Positions 25,392-33,909 of a stretch of 64,000 bases of DNA are shown piece by piece. The stretch is from contig SFIE01000003.1 of the NCBI GenBank assembly GCA_004555405.1, positions 1 to 64,000 on the forward strand, written 5' to 3'. The stretch's first letter is position 1. Each line of letters opens with the position of its first letter. Below the pieces are notes generated by a model. That model had not been told where the DNA came from. It searched no databases and was given only the letters and a program-made list of their open reading frames with translations. The stretch is from Subdoligranulum sp. (GTDB lineage Bacteria > Bacillota > Clostridia > Oscillospirales > Ruminococcaceae). The position numbers were made by a program, and so were the translations under genes.

Positions 25392-25599
25392 GATCCGCCC
25401 CGGGCTTTACCGGCATTTCAAGGGCAAGGAATACCGGGTTTTATACACCGCCACCCATTCGGAAACTCTGGAACCCATGGTGGTGTATCAGGCACTGTAC
25501 GGCCAGCGCGGCATTTGGGTGCGCCCGGCCGCCATGTGGAACGAAACCGTAACGCGCGAGGGAAAAACCCTGCCGCGCTTTACCTATATAGGAGAATAA
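25384..25599 (+). CDS. DUF1653 domain protein
   Basis: The 71-residue protein matches the whole DUF1653 domain: RPGLYRHFKGKEYRVL, the middle ETLEPMVVYQALYG, and a C-terminal aromatic end RFTYIGE. The function of the family is unknown. It is translationally coupled to the thioesterase (ATGAATGA overlap) and followed 4 bp later by the deformylase gene. Confidence 0.85.
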   Translation: MNEIRPGLYRHFKGKEYRVLYTATHSETLEPMVVYQALYGQRGIWVRPAAMWNETVTREGKTLPRFTYIGE

Positions 25600-25603
25600 C
25601 GCC

Positions 25604-26014
25604 ATGGTACAGCCCATTATTCGCGATGTGATCTTTCTGGGGCAAAAAAGTGCCCCCGCCACCGAAGCCGACCTGCAAACCGCGCAGGATCTTCTGGACA
25701 CCCTGAACGCCCACGCCGATGAGTGCGTGGGGCTGGCCGCCAACATGATCGGCGTGGCCAAATGCATCATTGCCTTTGATGACGGCGGCCTGCCGCAGCT
25801 GATGCTGAACCCCGAAATTCTGAAAGCCGGCGGCCCCTACCAAACCACCGAGGCCTGCCTTTCGCTGCAGGGCCGCCGCCCCACCACCCGCTACCGCACC
25901 ATCAAGGTGCGCTGGCAAAACGAAAAAATGCAGACCCGCATCAAAAGCTTTTCGGGCTGGACGGCGCAGATCATTCAGCACGAGATCGACCACTGCAACG
26001 GCATTATCATTTAA
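25604..26014 (+). CDS. def: Peptide deformylase
   Basis: The 136-residue protein carries the three PDF motifs: GLAANMIG (motif I, with Asn where most enzymes have Gln), EACLSL (motif II, usually EGCLS) and HEIDHCNG (motif III, HExxH). The metal ligands Cys86 and the two histidines are present. It removes the formyl group from new proteins. The motif I and II substitutions mark the divergent clostridial subgroup and could mean a secondary deformylase. It is third in its operon. Confidence 0.88.
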   Translation: MVQPIIRDVIFLGQKSAPATEADLQTAQDLLDTLNAHADECVGLAANMIGVAKCIIAFDDGGLPQLMLNPEILKAGGPYQTTEACLSLQGRRPTTRYRTIKVRWQNEKMQTRIKSFSGWTAQIIQHEIDHCNGIII

Positions 26015-26043
26015 GGCAGCTGCGGGCCATGGTTTTTTCGGAT

Positions 26044-26088
26044 TCCCGGGCGGCGAATGCGCGCATTTTTATTGCGTGCCGCCCGGGA
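26044..26088 (+). other. Hairpin overlapping the corrinoid operon promoter
   Basis: TCCCGGGCGGC (26044-26054) and GCCGCCCGGGA (26078-26088) are perfect 11-bp arms 30 bp after def. There is no T run on the plus strand. The right arm lies in the spacer of the next promoter. Confidence 0.5.
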
Positions 26089-26100
26089 TTATGCTACTAT
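26072..26100 (+). promoter_or_regulatory. Promoter of the riboswitch-controlled corrinoid operon
   Basis: TTGCGT (26072-26077), a 17-bp spacer and TACTAT (26095-26100). Transcription would begin just before the cobalamin riboswitch. Confidence 0.6.
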
Positions 26101-26124
26101 GATAAATGGTGATCCATTTGCAAA

Positions 26125-26300
26125 CGGTGCCGCCGCCAAAACCCGCCGAACAAGGCGTGAGGCTGCGGATAATAGGGAAACGGGGGAAGATCCCGTGCGA
26201 TCTCGTCACTGTAAGCGGGGAGCGTTTTGCCCATGATGCCACTGGAGCTTTCCGGGAAGGCGGGCCAAACGCATTGAGCCGCAAGCCAGGAAACCTGCCG
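26125..26300 (+). promoter_or_regulatory. Cobalamin riboswitch (adenosylcobalamin-type aptamer)
   Basis: The conserved elements are in order: AATAGGGAA, a paired CGGG/CCCG arm, GTCACTGTAAGCGGGGAGC, GCCACTGG, GGGAAGGCGGG, and the B12 box GCCAGGAAACCTGCC (26285-26299). Downstream, 26300-26380 holds GC-rich hairpins that could be the expression platform; no clean terminator is visible, so control may be at translation of the cbiK gene. Binding of B12 would switch the corrinoid chelatase/import genes off. Confidence 0.93.
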
Positions 26301-26409
26301 CTTTGCCGCCGGGCCGCTTTTGCGGCGCGGTGATGCTTTGCCGCCCGAATCGGGGCAATGCCCCGCCATCCAGACAAGGCAGCGATGTACTGCCAAAAAG
26401 GAGAAAAAC

Positions 26410-27609
26410 ATGAAAAAACTCACTGCTGCTGTTCTCAGCACCGCCGTGGCTGCCAGCCTGCTGGTTGGCTGCGGCTCCACCGCCGCTTCCGGCGCGGCTG
26501 CCCCTGCTTCGGCTGTTTCTGCCGCCGAAAGCGTGGATGCCGATCAGGCTGCGGCCGATCATGTGGCCGAATTGATCGATGCCATTTATGTGCAGACCCG
26601 CAACGAAAACACCGATGCCCAGTGCGCCGAGGCCAAGGCCGCATGGGACGCCCTGACCGATGCCCAGAAGGCACTGGTGGAGGGCGACGAGGCCGACCCC
26701 GATTACTTTGGCCGTGACACCGGCGATGCCTCGCTGGACGATGCCCGCAATCAGGATGAGATCGGCGAAAACGAAATTCTGGTGGTAAGCTTCGGCACCT
26801 CCTTCAACGACAGCCGCGCCAAGGACATTAAGGCCATTGAGGATGCTTTGCAGGCGGCCTACCCTGACTACAGCGTGCGCCGCGCTTTCACCGCACAGAT
26901 CATCATCAACCATGTGCAGGCCCGCGACAATGAATGCATCGACAATATGCAGCAGGCTTTGGACCGCGCTGTGGCAAACGGCGTAAAGCATTTGGTGGTG
27001 CAGCCCACACACCTGATGCACGGCGCTGAGTATGACGAAATGACCGAGGCTGTAAACAGTTACGCCGACAAGTTTGAATCCGTTGCCATTGCCGAGCCCC
27101 TGCTGGGCGAAGTGGGCAGCGATGCCGCCGTGATCAACGCCGACAAAAAGGCTGTGGCCGAGGCTGTGGTGGCCGCCGCTGTGGAATCTTCGGATTACGA
27201 TTCCCTGCAGGCTGCCGCCGATGACGGCACGGCCTTTGTGCTGATGGGCCACGGCACCTCCCACACGGCCAAGGTGAGCTATTCTCAGATGCAGACCCAG
27301 ATGAACGAGCTGGGTTACAGCAATGTGTTTATCGGCACCGTGGAGGGCGAGCCCGAGGAAACCAGCTGCGAGGCTGTGATCGAGGCTCTGCAGGCCGCCG
27401 GTTACACCAAGGTGATCCTGCGCCCGCTGATGGTGGTGGCCGGTGACCACGCCAACAACGATATGGCCGGGGATGACGAGGATTCCTGGAAGAGCATGAT
27501 GGAAGCTGCCGACTTTGAAAGCGTTGCCTGCCAGATCGAGGGTCTGGGCCGCATTGAGGCCGTGCAGGATCTGTACATTGCTCACACTGCCGCTGCCCTG
27601 CAGGGCTGA
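26410..27609 (+). CDS. cbiK: Lipoprotein sirohydrochlorin cobaltochelatase (CbiK family, extracytoplasmic)
   Basis: The 399-residue protein starts with a lipoprotein signal (LLVGC, Cys21) and a linker with an acidic helical segment to about residue 120. A complete CbiK chelatase domain follows: ILVVSFGTSF, QPTHLMHGAEYDEM (catalytic His) and LMGHGTSHTA (second His), ending in the RPLMVVAGDHANNDM block. CbiK inserts cobalt (or iron) into sirohydrochlorin. A lipid anchor places it outside the cytoplasm, like the periplasmic CbiK of Desulfovibrio. It is the first gene after a cobalamin riboswitch and lies before a tetrapyrrole-type ABC importer. AAAAAGGAGAAAAAC precedes the ATG. Confidence 0.9.
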   Translation: MKKLTAAVLSTAVAASLLVGCGSTAASGAAAPASAVSAAESVDADQAAADHVAELIDAIYVQTRNENTDAQCAEAKAAWDALTDAQKALVEGDEADPDYFGRDTGDASLDDARNQDEIGENEILVVSFGTSFNDSRAKDIKAIEDALQAAYPDYSVRRAFTAQIIINHVQARDNECIDNMQQALDRAVANGVKHLVVQPTHLMHGAEYDEMTEAVNSYADKFESVAIAEPLLGEVGSDAAVINADKKAVAEAVVAAAVESSDYDSLQAAADDGTAFVLMGHGTSHTAKVSYSQMQTQMNELGYSNVFIGTVEGEPEETSCEAVIEALQAAGYTKVILRPLMVVAGDHANNDMAGDDEDSWKSMMEAADFESVACQIEGLGRIEAVQDLYIAHTAAALQG

Positions 27610-27656
27610 TCGGCTGTGATGCCCCTGCGGTAAAACCGCTTATATCCGCTTTTTCA

Positions 27657-27692
27657 AACGGCTCTTTCGGCTTTTCGGGAGAGCCGTTTTTT
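27657..27692 (+). terminator. Terminator-like hairpin between cbiK and the transporter genes
   Basis: AACGGCTCT (27657-27665) and AGAGCCGTT (27680-27688) are perfect arms followed by TTTTAA. It probably reduces rather than abolishes read-through, as no convincing promoter is visible before the next gene. Confidence 0.75.
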
Positions 27693-27754
27693 AAGGCAGC
27701 GCCGCTGCCCTTGCGATCGTTTTGCTTATTCTGCCCATCACTAAAGGAGTTCCC

Positions 27755-28597
27755 ATGAAAAAGTTTCTTTCCATTGTGTGCGCCGGTGTTCTGGCCGCCG
27801 CACTCACTGCCTGCACCGCCGCCCCTGCCGCTTCGCAAAGCGCCCCGGCTTCTTCCGCTGCTTCCGTGCAGGCCCAAAGCGCCCCCGCCCTGGCCGACGG
27901 CGTGTATCAAGCCAGCTTTTCCACCGACAGCAGTATGTTCCACGCCAACGAAGCCTGTGACGGCAAGGGCGTGCTGACCGTGCAGAACGGCCAGATGAGC
28001 ATTTATGTAACGCTGGCCGGAAAAGGCATTGTAAACCTGTTTCCCGGCACCGCCGAGGATGCCCGGAAGCCGGGTGCCGAATGGCTGCAGCCCACGCTGG
28101 AAACCGTGCATTACAGCGACGGCACCACCGACGAGGCCAACGCTTTTCTGATTCCGGTGCCCTATCTGGACGAGGAATTCGATGTGGCCCTTGTGGGCAA
28201 AAAGGGCACCTGGTATGACCATAAGGTGAGCGTGAGCGACCCCCAGCCTTTGGCCGATGACACCGCCGAAAGCGAAGTTCCGGCTGACGGCAGCTATACC
28301 GTGGAAGCCGTGCTGCAGGGGGGCAGCGGCAAGGCCAGCGTGCAGAGCCCGGCCCGGCTGACTGTGGAAAACGGCGCTATGACCGCCACGGTGATCTGGA
28401 GCAGCAAAAACTATGACCGGATGATCGTAAACGGCCAGGAGTACACCCCCACCTACGAAAACGGGCTTTCCTGCTTCACCATTCCCGTGAGCGCACTGGG
28501 CACTCCCCTGCCCGTGCAGGCCGAAACCACCGCCATGAGCCAGCCGCACATGATCGACTACACCCTCACCTTCTCCAACCCGGAGGCCGTGCAGTGA
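27755..28597 (+). CDS. Tandem-domain lipoprotein of the corrinoid/tetrapyrrole uptake operon
   Basis: The 280-residue lipoprotein (lipobox LTAC, Cys about 19) has an Ala/Ser linker and two similar beta-rich units. The first is about residues 45-165 (ADGVYQASFSTDSSMFHANE, GKGVLTVQNGQMSIYVTLAG). The second is about 180-278 (ADGSYTVEAVLQGGSGKASV, ARLTVENGAMTATVIWSSKN). The pattern, with tyrosine-containing strands such as KNYDRMIVNGQEY, is reminiscent of NEAT-type haem-binding domains; I cannot confirm this without a profile search. It overlaps the binding-protein gene by four bases (GTGA), so it belongs to the importer and may capture ligand at the surface. Confidence 0.6.
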   Translation: MKKFLSIVCAGVLAAALTACTAAPAASQSAPASSAASVQAQSAPALADGVYQASFSTDSSMFHANEACDGKGVLTVQNGQMSIYVTLAGKGIVNLFPGTAEDARKPGAEWLQPTLETVHYSDGTTDEANAFLIPVPYLDEEFDVALVGKKGTWYDHKVSVSDPQPLADDTAESEVPADGSYTVEAVLQGGSGKASVQSPARLTVENGAMTATVIWSSKNYDRMIVNGQEYTPTYENGLSCFTIPVSALGTPLPVQAETTAMSQPHMIDYTLTFSNPEAVQ

Positions 28598-29739
28598 GAG
28601 CGGCCAAACGCATCGCTCTTGGGGCTGCCTGTGCGCTGATGCTTACCGGCTGCGCTGCCCAGGGCGCGCAGGAAATCGCTGCCCAGGGCGCCCCCGGCCC
28701 CAGCTGGGATTCCCTTTCCCCCACCGGTAAGCTTGTGCCCGAATATGCCGATGAATTTTCGGCCACACAGTACGAGGGCGGCTACACGCTTTTGCAGATC
28801 GGCGAGGCGCAGTATGTTTTGTGCCCCCGCGGCGAGCAACCCCCCACCGGCCTGCCCGAGGGTGCGGCGGTGATCGAAACGCCCATTGAAAACGCCTATC
28901 TCACGGCCACCAGCGCCATGGACTATTTTATTTCGCTGGACAGCCTGAACGCCCTGGCTTTTTCGGGCACGAATGCCGACGGCTGGTATCTGCCCGAGGC
29001 CCGGCAGGCCCTGCAGACCGGGGCCATTGCCTATGCGGGCAAATACAGCGCCCCCGATTACGAAATGCTTTTGCAGGGCGGCTGCGGCGTGAGCATACAG
29101 TCCACCATGATCCTGCATTCCCCCGATGTGAAAGAGCAGCTGGAGCGCCTTGGCATTCCGGTGCTGGTGGAGCGCTCAAGCTATGAATCCGACCCCCTGG
29201 CCCGCATGGAGTGGATCAAGGTTTACGGCCTTTTGCTGGATAAGCTGCCCCAGGCCGAGGCGATCTTCGCCCAAAAGGTGGCCGAGCTGCAGCCCGTTTT
29301 GCAGCAGCCTGCCGCAGGCGGCACGGCGGCGTTTTTTTACATCACCTCCTCCGGGGCGGTGAATGTGCGGCGGCCCAACGATTACATTGCCCGCATGATC
29401 GGCATGGCCGGGGGCGAGTATCTGGCCCCCGATGACGGCGCCGAAACCGCCCGCTCTACCGAAACCATTCAGATGGAGCAGTTTTACGAAACCGCGCACG
29501 ATGCCGATTATCTGATCTACAACAGCACCATTGACGGCGAAGTGCGCACCGTGCAGGAGCTTTTGCAGAAAAGCACGGTGCTGGCCGACTTTGCCGCCGT
29601 AAAGACCGGGCGGGTATACTGCACCTCGAAAAACTTTTTTCAGGAGCCCATGAGCATGGCCGATTTTCTCTTGGATGTACACGCCATGCTCACCGACCCC
29701 GATTTTACCGCCGGAAAGTATTTATATAAGCTTTCCTGA
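28594..29739 (+). CDS. ABC importer substrate-binding lipoprotein (FecB/BtuF type)
   Basis: The 381-residue protein has lipobox LTGC (Cys about 20) and a two-lobed periplasmic-binding fold of the iron-siderophore/cobalamin class. Recognisable blocks are APDYEMLLQGGCGVSIQSTM, LGIPVLVERSSYESDPLARM and NVRRPNDYIARMIGMAGGEY. It delivers ligand to the permease encoded next. The start is GTG at 28594, overlapping the previous stop. The upstream B12 riboswitch argues for a corrinoid or cobalt-porphyrin ligand, but haem or a siderophore is possible from sequence alone. Confidence 0.85.
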   Translation: MRAAKRIALGAACALMLTGCAAQGAQEIAAQGAPGPSWDSLSPTGKLVPEYADEFSATQYEGGYTLLQIGEAQYVLCPRGEQPPTGLPEGAAVIETPIENAYLTATSAMDYFISLDSLNALAFSGTNADGWYLPEARQALQTGAIAYAGKYSAPDYEMLLQGGCGVSIQSTMILHSPDVKEQLERLGIPVLVERSSYESDPLARMEWIKVYGLLLDKLPQAEAIFAQKVAELQPVLQQPAAGGTAAFFYITSSGAVNVRRPNDYIARMIGMAGGEYLAPDDGAETARSTETIQMEQFYETAHDADYLIYNSTIDGEVRTVQELLQKSTVLADFAAVKTGRVYCTSKNFFQEPMSMADFLLDVHAMLTDPDFTAGKYLYKLS

Positions 29740-29769
29740 AGCCCTCAGCTTTGAAAGGAGGCATTTGGC

Positions 29770-30786
29770 ATGAAGCACCCTGCTGTTCGCTGGGGCGTTT
29801 GTTTTGTTCTTCTTTTTCTGGCCGTGCTGGCGCTGCTGGCCGCCGCCGTGGCTGCGGGCAGTGCGGGCCTTACGCTGCCGCAGGTGTGCCGGGCGCTGCT
29901 GGCCCCGGGCCAAAACCCTCTGGCCGAGGGCATTGTGCGCACCATACGCCTGCCCAGGGCCCTTTCGGCGCTGCTGCTGGGCGGCTGCCTTGCCGTGAGC
30001 GGCTACCTGCTGCAAACCTATTTTTCCAACCCCATTGCCGGGCCGTTTGTGCTGGGCATCTCCTCCGGCGCCAAGCTGGCGGTGGCCATGGCCATGATCT
30101 TTGTGCTGGGCCGCGGGCGCTCGCTTTCTTCGCTGGGCATGATCGGCGCGGCCTTTGCGGGCGCACTGGCCGCCACCGGGTTTATCCTGCTGCTTTCTTT
30201 GCGCATTCGCCGCATGAGCCAGCTGATCGTGGGCGGCGTGATGGTGGGCTATATCTGCTCGGCCATCACGGATTTTGCCGTCACCTTTGCCGAGGATTCC
30301 AACATTGTAAACCTGCACAACTGGTCGCTGGGCAGCTTTTCCGGCACAAGCTGGGGCAGCGTGCGGGTAATGGCGCTGGTAACGCTGCTGGGGCTGGCGG
30401 CCTGTGGGGCGCTGGCCAAGCCCATGAACGCCTACCGGCTGGGCGAAAGCGCCGCGCAAAGCCTGGGGGTGAATGTGCGCTTGTTCCGCACGGCGCTGAT
30501 CCTGGTCAGCAGCCTGCTTTCGGCCTGCGTAACGGCCTTTGCCGGGCCCATCAGCTTTGTGGGCATTGCGGTGCCGCAGCTGATGCGCGCTTTGTTTGGC
30601 ACCGGCCAGCCCTTGGTGCTGCTGCCCGCCTGCTTTTTGGGGGGCAGCGCAGCCTGCCTTGGGTGCGATCTGATCGCACGCACGCTGTTTGCCCCCACCG
30701 AGCTGAGCGTGAGCTCGGTCACAGCCGTGTTCGGCGCGCCCATCGTGCTTTGGATGATGCTGCGCCGCAGCGCAGCGGAGGGTTGA
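29770..30786 (+). CDS. FecCD/BtuC-type ABC permease
   Basis: The 338-residue permease has about ten helices and the family blocks RLPRALSALLLGGCLAVSGY, NPIAGPFVLGISSGAKLAVA and GPISFVGIAVPQLMR. FecCD/BtuC permeases import iron-siderophores, haem or cobalamin. GAAAGGAGGCATTTGGC sets the ATG. It is followed 4 bp later by the ATPase gene. Confidence 0.92.
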   Translation: MKHPAVRWGVCFVLLFLAVLALLAAAVAAGSAGLTLPQVCRALLAPGQNPLAEGIVRTIRLPRALSALLLGGCLAVSGYLLQTYFSNPIAGPFVLGISSGAKLAVAMAMIFVLGRGRSLSSLGMIGAAFAGALAATGFILLLSLRIRRMSQLIVGGVMVGYICSAITDFAVTFAEDSNIVNLHNWSLGSFSGTSWGSVRVMALVTLLGLAACGALAKPMNAYRLGESAAQSLGVNVRLFRTALILVSSLLSACVTAFAGPISFVGIAVPQLMRALFGTGQPLVLLPACFLGGSAACLGCDLIARTLFAPTELSVSSVTAVFGAPIVLWMMLRRSAAEG

Positions 30787-30790
30787 TGCC

Positions 30791-31900
30791 ATGGAAAAAC
30801 GCTGGTTTTTTACGGAAAAAATGTGCGTGGGCTACGGCAAAAAGCCCATTTTGCAGAATGTGGATTTTTCCCTTTCACAGGGCGAGATTTTAACCATCAT
30901 CGGCCCCAACGGCGCAGGCAAAACCACGCTTTTAAAAAGCATTGCGCGCCAGATTGCCCCTTTGGGCGGGCGGGCCGTACTTTCCGGGCAGGAGCTTGCT
31001 TCACTCAGCGCCCCACAGGCCGCCCGCCGCATGGCCGTGCTGCTCACCGAGCGCAGCCGCCCCGGGCTGATCACCTGCTTTGAGGTGGCCGCCGCCGGGC
31101 GCTACCCCTACACCGGGCGGCTGGGGCTTTTGACCGCTGCCGACCGAAAAAAGGTGCACAACGCCTTGGCGCGCGTACACGCCGCCGATCTGGCCGAGCG
31201 GCAGTTCAGCCAGATCAGTGACGGGCAAAAGCAGCGTGTGCTGCTGGCCCGCGCGCTGTGCCAGGAGCCCGAGCTTTTGATTTTGGATGAACCCACTTCG
31301 TTTTTGGATATTCACCACAAGCTGGAGCTGCTGGCCATTTTAAAGCAGCTGGTGCGTGAGCAGCAGCTGGCGGTGATCCTTACGCTGCATGAATTGGATC
31401 TGGCGCAAAAGGTTTCGGACAAGATTCTTTGCGCAGCCCATGGGCATATCGACCGCTTCGGCGCCCCCGATGAAATTTTTGTGCCCCAGTATATCGAGGC
31501 CCTGTACGGCGTGCAGCGGGGCAGCTACAACGCGCTGTTTGGCAGCCTGGAATTGCAGCCCCCTGACGGCCCGGCGCAGGTGTTTGTGATCGGCGGCGGC
31601 GGGGCGGGCATTCCGGTGTACCGCGCACTGCAGCGCCGGGGCATTGCCTTTGCCGCCGGTATTCTGGCCGAAAACGATCTGGATACCCCGGTGGCCAAGG
31701 CGCTGGCACACAGGGTGTTCACCGTGCCCGCCTTTGAGCCTGTTGCCCCGCAGGATGCCGCCGCCGCCCTGCCCGTGCTGCGCAGCTGCCGCGCCGTGGT
31801 GTGTGCCCAGCCCGCCTTTGGCACACTCAACCGCGAAAACCGCCTGCTGGTGCAGGAGGCCGAGGCACTGGGGCTCCTGCAGCCGCTTTCTGAGATTTAG
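30791..31900 (+). CDS. FecE/BtuD-type ABC ATPase with extra C-terminal domain
   Basis: Residues 1-255 form a normal siderophore/cobalamin importer ATPase: Walker A GPNGAGKTT (about 38-46), signature ISDGQKQRVL, Walker B LLILDEPTSFLDIHHK. About 110 further residues follow, opening with a Rossmann-like glycine loop (VFVIGGGGAGIPVYRAL) and ending PAFGTLNRENRLLVQEAEAL. FecE/BtuD proteins are usually about 255 residues. The extension could sense a nucleotide or metabolite and gate uptake; this is inference. It is the last gene of the operon, with a strong terminator 80 bp later. Confidence 0.88.
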   Translation: MEKRWFFTEKMCVGYGKKPILQNVDFSLSQGEILTIIGPNGAGKTTLLKSIARQIAPLGGRAVLSGQELASLSAPQAARRMAVLLTERSRPGLITCFEVAAAGRYPYTGRLGLLTAADRKKVHNALARVHAADLAERQFSQISDGQKQRVLLARALCQEPELLILDEPTSFLDIHHKLELLAILKQLVREQQLAVILTLHELDLAQKVSDKILCAAHGHIDRFGAPDEIFVPQYIEALYGVQRGSYNALFGSLELQPPDGPAQVFVIGGGGAGIPVYRALQRRGIAFAAGILAENDLDTPVAKALAHRVFTVPAFEPVAPQDAAAALPVLRSCRAVVCAQPAFGTLNRENRLLVQEAEALGLLQPLSEI

Positions 31901-31980
31901 CGCACGGCGCCGCACCGGCTTTTTGCCCGGGCCGCGCCATGCGCTTTATCGCGTTATTATACGAAATTCATTTAAAAAGC

Positions 31981-32022
31981 AAAGCAAGTCTGTCCTCGTG
32001 TCGTGGACAGACTTGCTTTTTA
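31981..32022 (+). terminator. Terminator of the corrinoid uptake operon
   Basis: AAAGCAAGTCTGTCC (31981-31995) and GGACAGACTTGCTTT (32005-32019) are perfect 15-bp arms followed by TTT. The rest of 31901-32248 contains the abgT promoter and leader only. Confidence 0.92.
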
Positions 32023-32067
32023 TTATGGATTCTCCACTCATAAATTTAAAAAATTTATTCAAACCGC

Positions 32068-32096
32068 TTTACTTTGCCGCTTTAGTTCACTATAAT
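32068..32096 (+). promoter_or_regulatory. Promoter of abgT
   Basis: TTTACT (32068-32073), a 17-bp spacer and TATAAT (32091-32096), leaving an untranslated leader of about 145 bases. Confidence 0.7.
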
Positions 32097-32248
32097 ATTG
32101 GTATGTTACTTTTATGCTCTGGTGCAAAGGTAACCGAGCGCTGATTTTTTACTGTTTCGGCGCTCCGAAAACGGAAAATACCTTGCAAGCCTGTTCGCCG
32201 CCAGCACACAGGCTATACGGCATTTTCCGCAAAGAGAGGAGAATTGTT

Positions 32249-33802
32249 ATGGAAGAAAAAACCACCGCCAAAAAAACGATGCTGGATAGAATCCTTGACA
32301 GCATCGAGCGTGCCGGCAACAAGCTGCCGGACCCCATCACGCTGTTTTTAGGCCTGTCTGTTATCGTTGTGCTCATCAGCGCACTGTGCAGCGCTTTGGG
32401 CGTTTCGGCTGTCAACCCGGCCGACGGCTCTACCATTGAGGTGTTCAACCTGCTGTCTGCGGATGGTCTGCGCTATCTGTGGAGCAATGTGATCACCAAC
32501 TTCTCGGGCTTTGCGCCCCTGGGCATGGTGCTGGTAGCCGTGATCGGTTCCTCCGTTGCGGAAAAGAGTGGCTTTCTGGTTGCTTTGATGCAGCGCTTTC
32601 TGGGCAAATCCAAGGGCTGGATCGTTTCCATGGTCGTGATTTTCCTGGGCATCAACCTGAACATTGCCGGTGATGCCGGCTTCATCGTGCTGCCCCCTCT
32701 GGCCGCCATTTTGTACATGAGCATTGGCCGCAGCCCCCTTTTGGGCCTGTATGTTGCTTTTGCTTCTGTGGCTGCCGGCTTCTGCGGCAACATCATGCTG
32801 GGCCTGTCGGACGCACTGGCCTACGGCTTTACCGAAGCCGCTGCCCAGCTGATCGACCCCAACTACAGCCAGTCCATGGCCATCAACTGGTATTTCCTGC
32901 TGGTTTCCTGCCTGATACTTACGGTCGTGGGCACCATTCTCACTGAAAAAGTGCTGGTACATCGTTTCCCCATGACCCCCGAAAAGCTGAAGGAATATGA
33001 CTTTGACGAAAACGCCAACGACCTGAGCCCCAAGGAAAAGAAGGCTTTGGGCGTTGCCGGTGTTGCATTCCTGATCTTCGTGATCGTGCTGGTTCTGATG
33101 AGTGTTCCTCTGGTGGGCGGCCGTGCCCTGCTGGCCGATGAAACCGGCTCCATCACCGCAGGCGGCGCTCCGTTTACCAAGGGCATTGTGTTCACGGTTA
33201 CTCTGGGCCTGTTTGTTCCCGGCCTTGCCTACGGCATTGCCACCGGCAAGTACAAGAACGACAAAGATGTTTGGGCTGATATCAGCCAGGGCTTCTCTGA
33301 AATGGGCAACTATGTGTTCATGTGCTTCTTTATTTCCATCTTCACCAACTTCTTCAGCGTTTCCAAGCTGGGCACCGTGCTGGCCATTTCGGGTGCTGAC
33401 GGCCTGAAGAACATTGGCTTTACCGGCATTCCTTTGATGATTGGCCTGCTGCTGGTGGCTTGCTTTGTCAACCTGTTCATCGGCTCGGCTTCGGCCAAGT
33501 GGGCAATTCTGGCCCCCGTGTTCGTGCCCATGATGATGCTGATGGGCTACGACCCTGCCGTCACGCAGGTGGTGTATCGTATCGGCGACTCCATCACCAA
33601 CCCCCTGAGCCCCCTGTTCACCTATATGCCTGTTATTCTGGGCTTTGCCCGCAAGTATGACAAAAAGGTCGGCCTTGGCACCATCATTGCCAATATGCTG
33701 CCCTTCTCGGTCAGCTTTGCCATTGCCTGGATCATTCAGGTGATCATCTGGGTTTCCCTCAACCTGCCTCTGGGCCCCGGCGGCAACATCTATCTTGCAT
33801 AA
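32249..33802 (+). CDS. abgT: AbgT-family p-aminobenzoyl-glutamate transporter
   Basis: The 517-residue transporter has about 11-13 helices and AbgT family landmarks: RILDSIERAGNKLPDPITLF at the N terminus, NLNIAGDAGFIVLPPLAAIL, and GSASAKWAILAPVFVPMMML near the C-terminal hairpin. AbgT members import p-aminobenzoyl-glutamate, a folate breakdown product, or export antifolates. The two M20 amidase genes directly downstream favour the uptake-and-hydrolysis role. The ATG at 32249 follows AGAGAGGAGAATTGTT; the frame open from 32114 is rejected. Confidence 0.9.
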   Translation: MEEKTTAKKTMLDRILDSIERAGNKLPDPITLFLGLSVIVVLISALCSALGVSAVNPADGSTIEVFNLLSADGLRYLWSNVITNFSGFAPLGMVLVAVIGSSVAEKSGFLVALMQRFLGKSKGWIVSMVVIFLGINLNIAGDAGFIVLPPLAAILYMSIGRSPLLGLYVAFASVAAGFCGNIMLGLSDALAYGFTEAAAQLIDPNYSQSMAINWYFLLVSCLILTVVGTILTEKVLVHRFPMTPEKLKEYDFDENANDLSPKEKKALGVAGVAFLIFVIVLVLMSVPLVGGRALLADETGSITAGGAPFTKGIVFTVTLGLFVPGLAYGIATGKYKNDKDVWADISQGFSEMGNYVFMCFFISIFTNFFSVSKLGTVLAISGADGLKNIGFTGIPLMIGLLLVACFVNLFIGSASAKWAILAPVFVPMMMLMGYDPAVTQVVYRIGDSITNPLSPLFTYMPVILGFARKYDKKVGLGTIIANMLPFSVSFAIAWIIQVIIWVSLNLPLGPGGNIYLA

Positions 33803-33839
33803 GAAGCTTTCCGGTGACCGCTGATCCGGATCTATGAAA

Positions 33840-33871
33840 AAGAACGGTCTGGCGTGCCAGGCCGTTCTTTG
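33840..33871 (+). terminator. Hairpin between abgT and the M20 genes
   Basis: AAGAACGG pairs with CCGTTCTT, with inner CTGGC/GCCAG, followed by TGGTG. It is weak and is probably a partial terminator. Confidence 0.55.
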
Positions 33872-33909
33872 GTGTATGCACTGTCATCAACAAAACAGGA
33901 GATGGTTTT

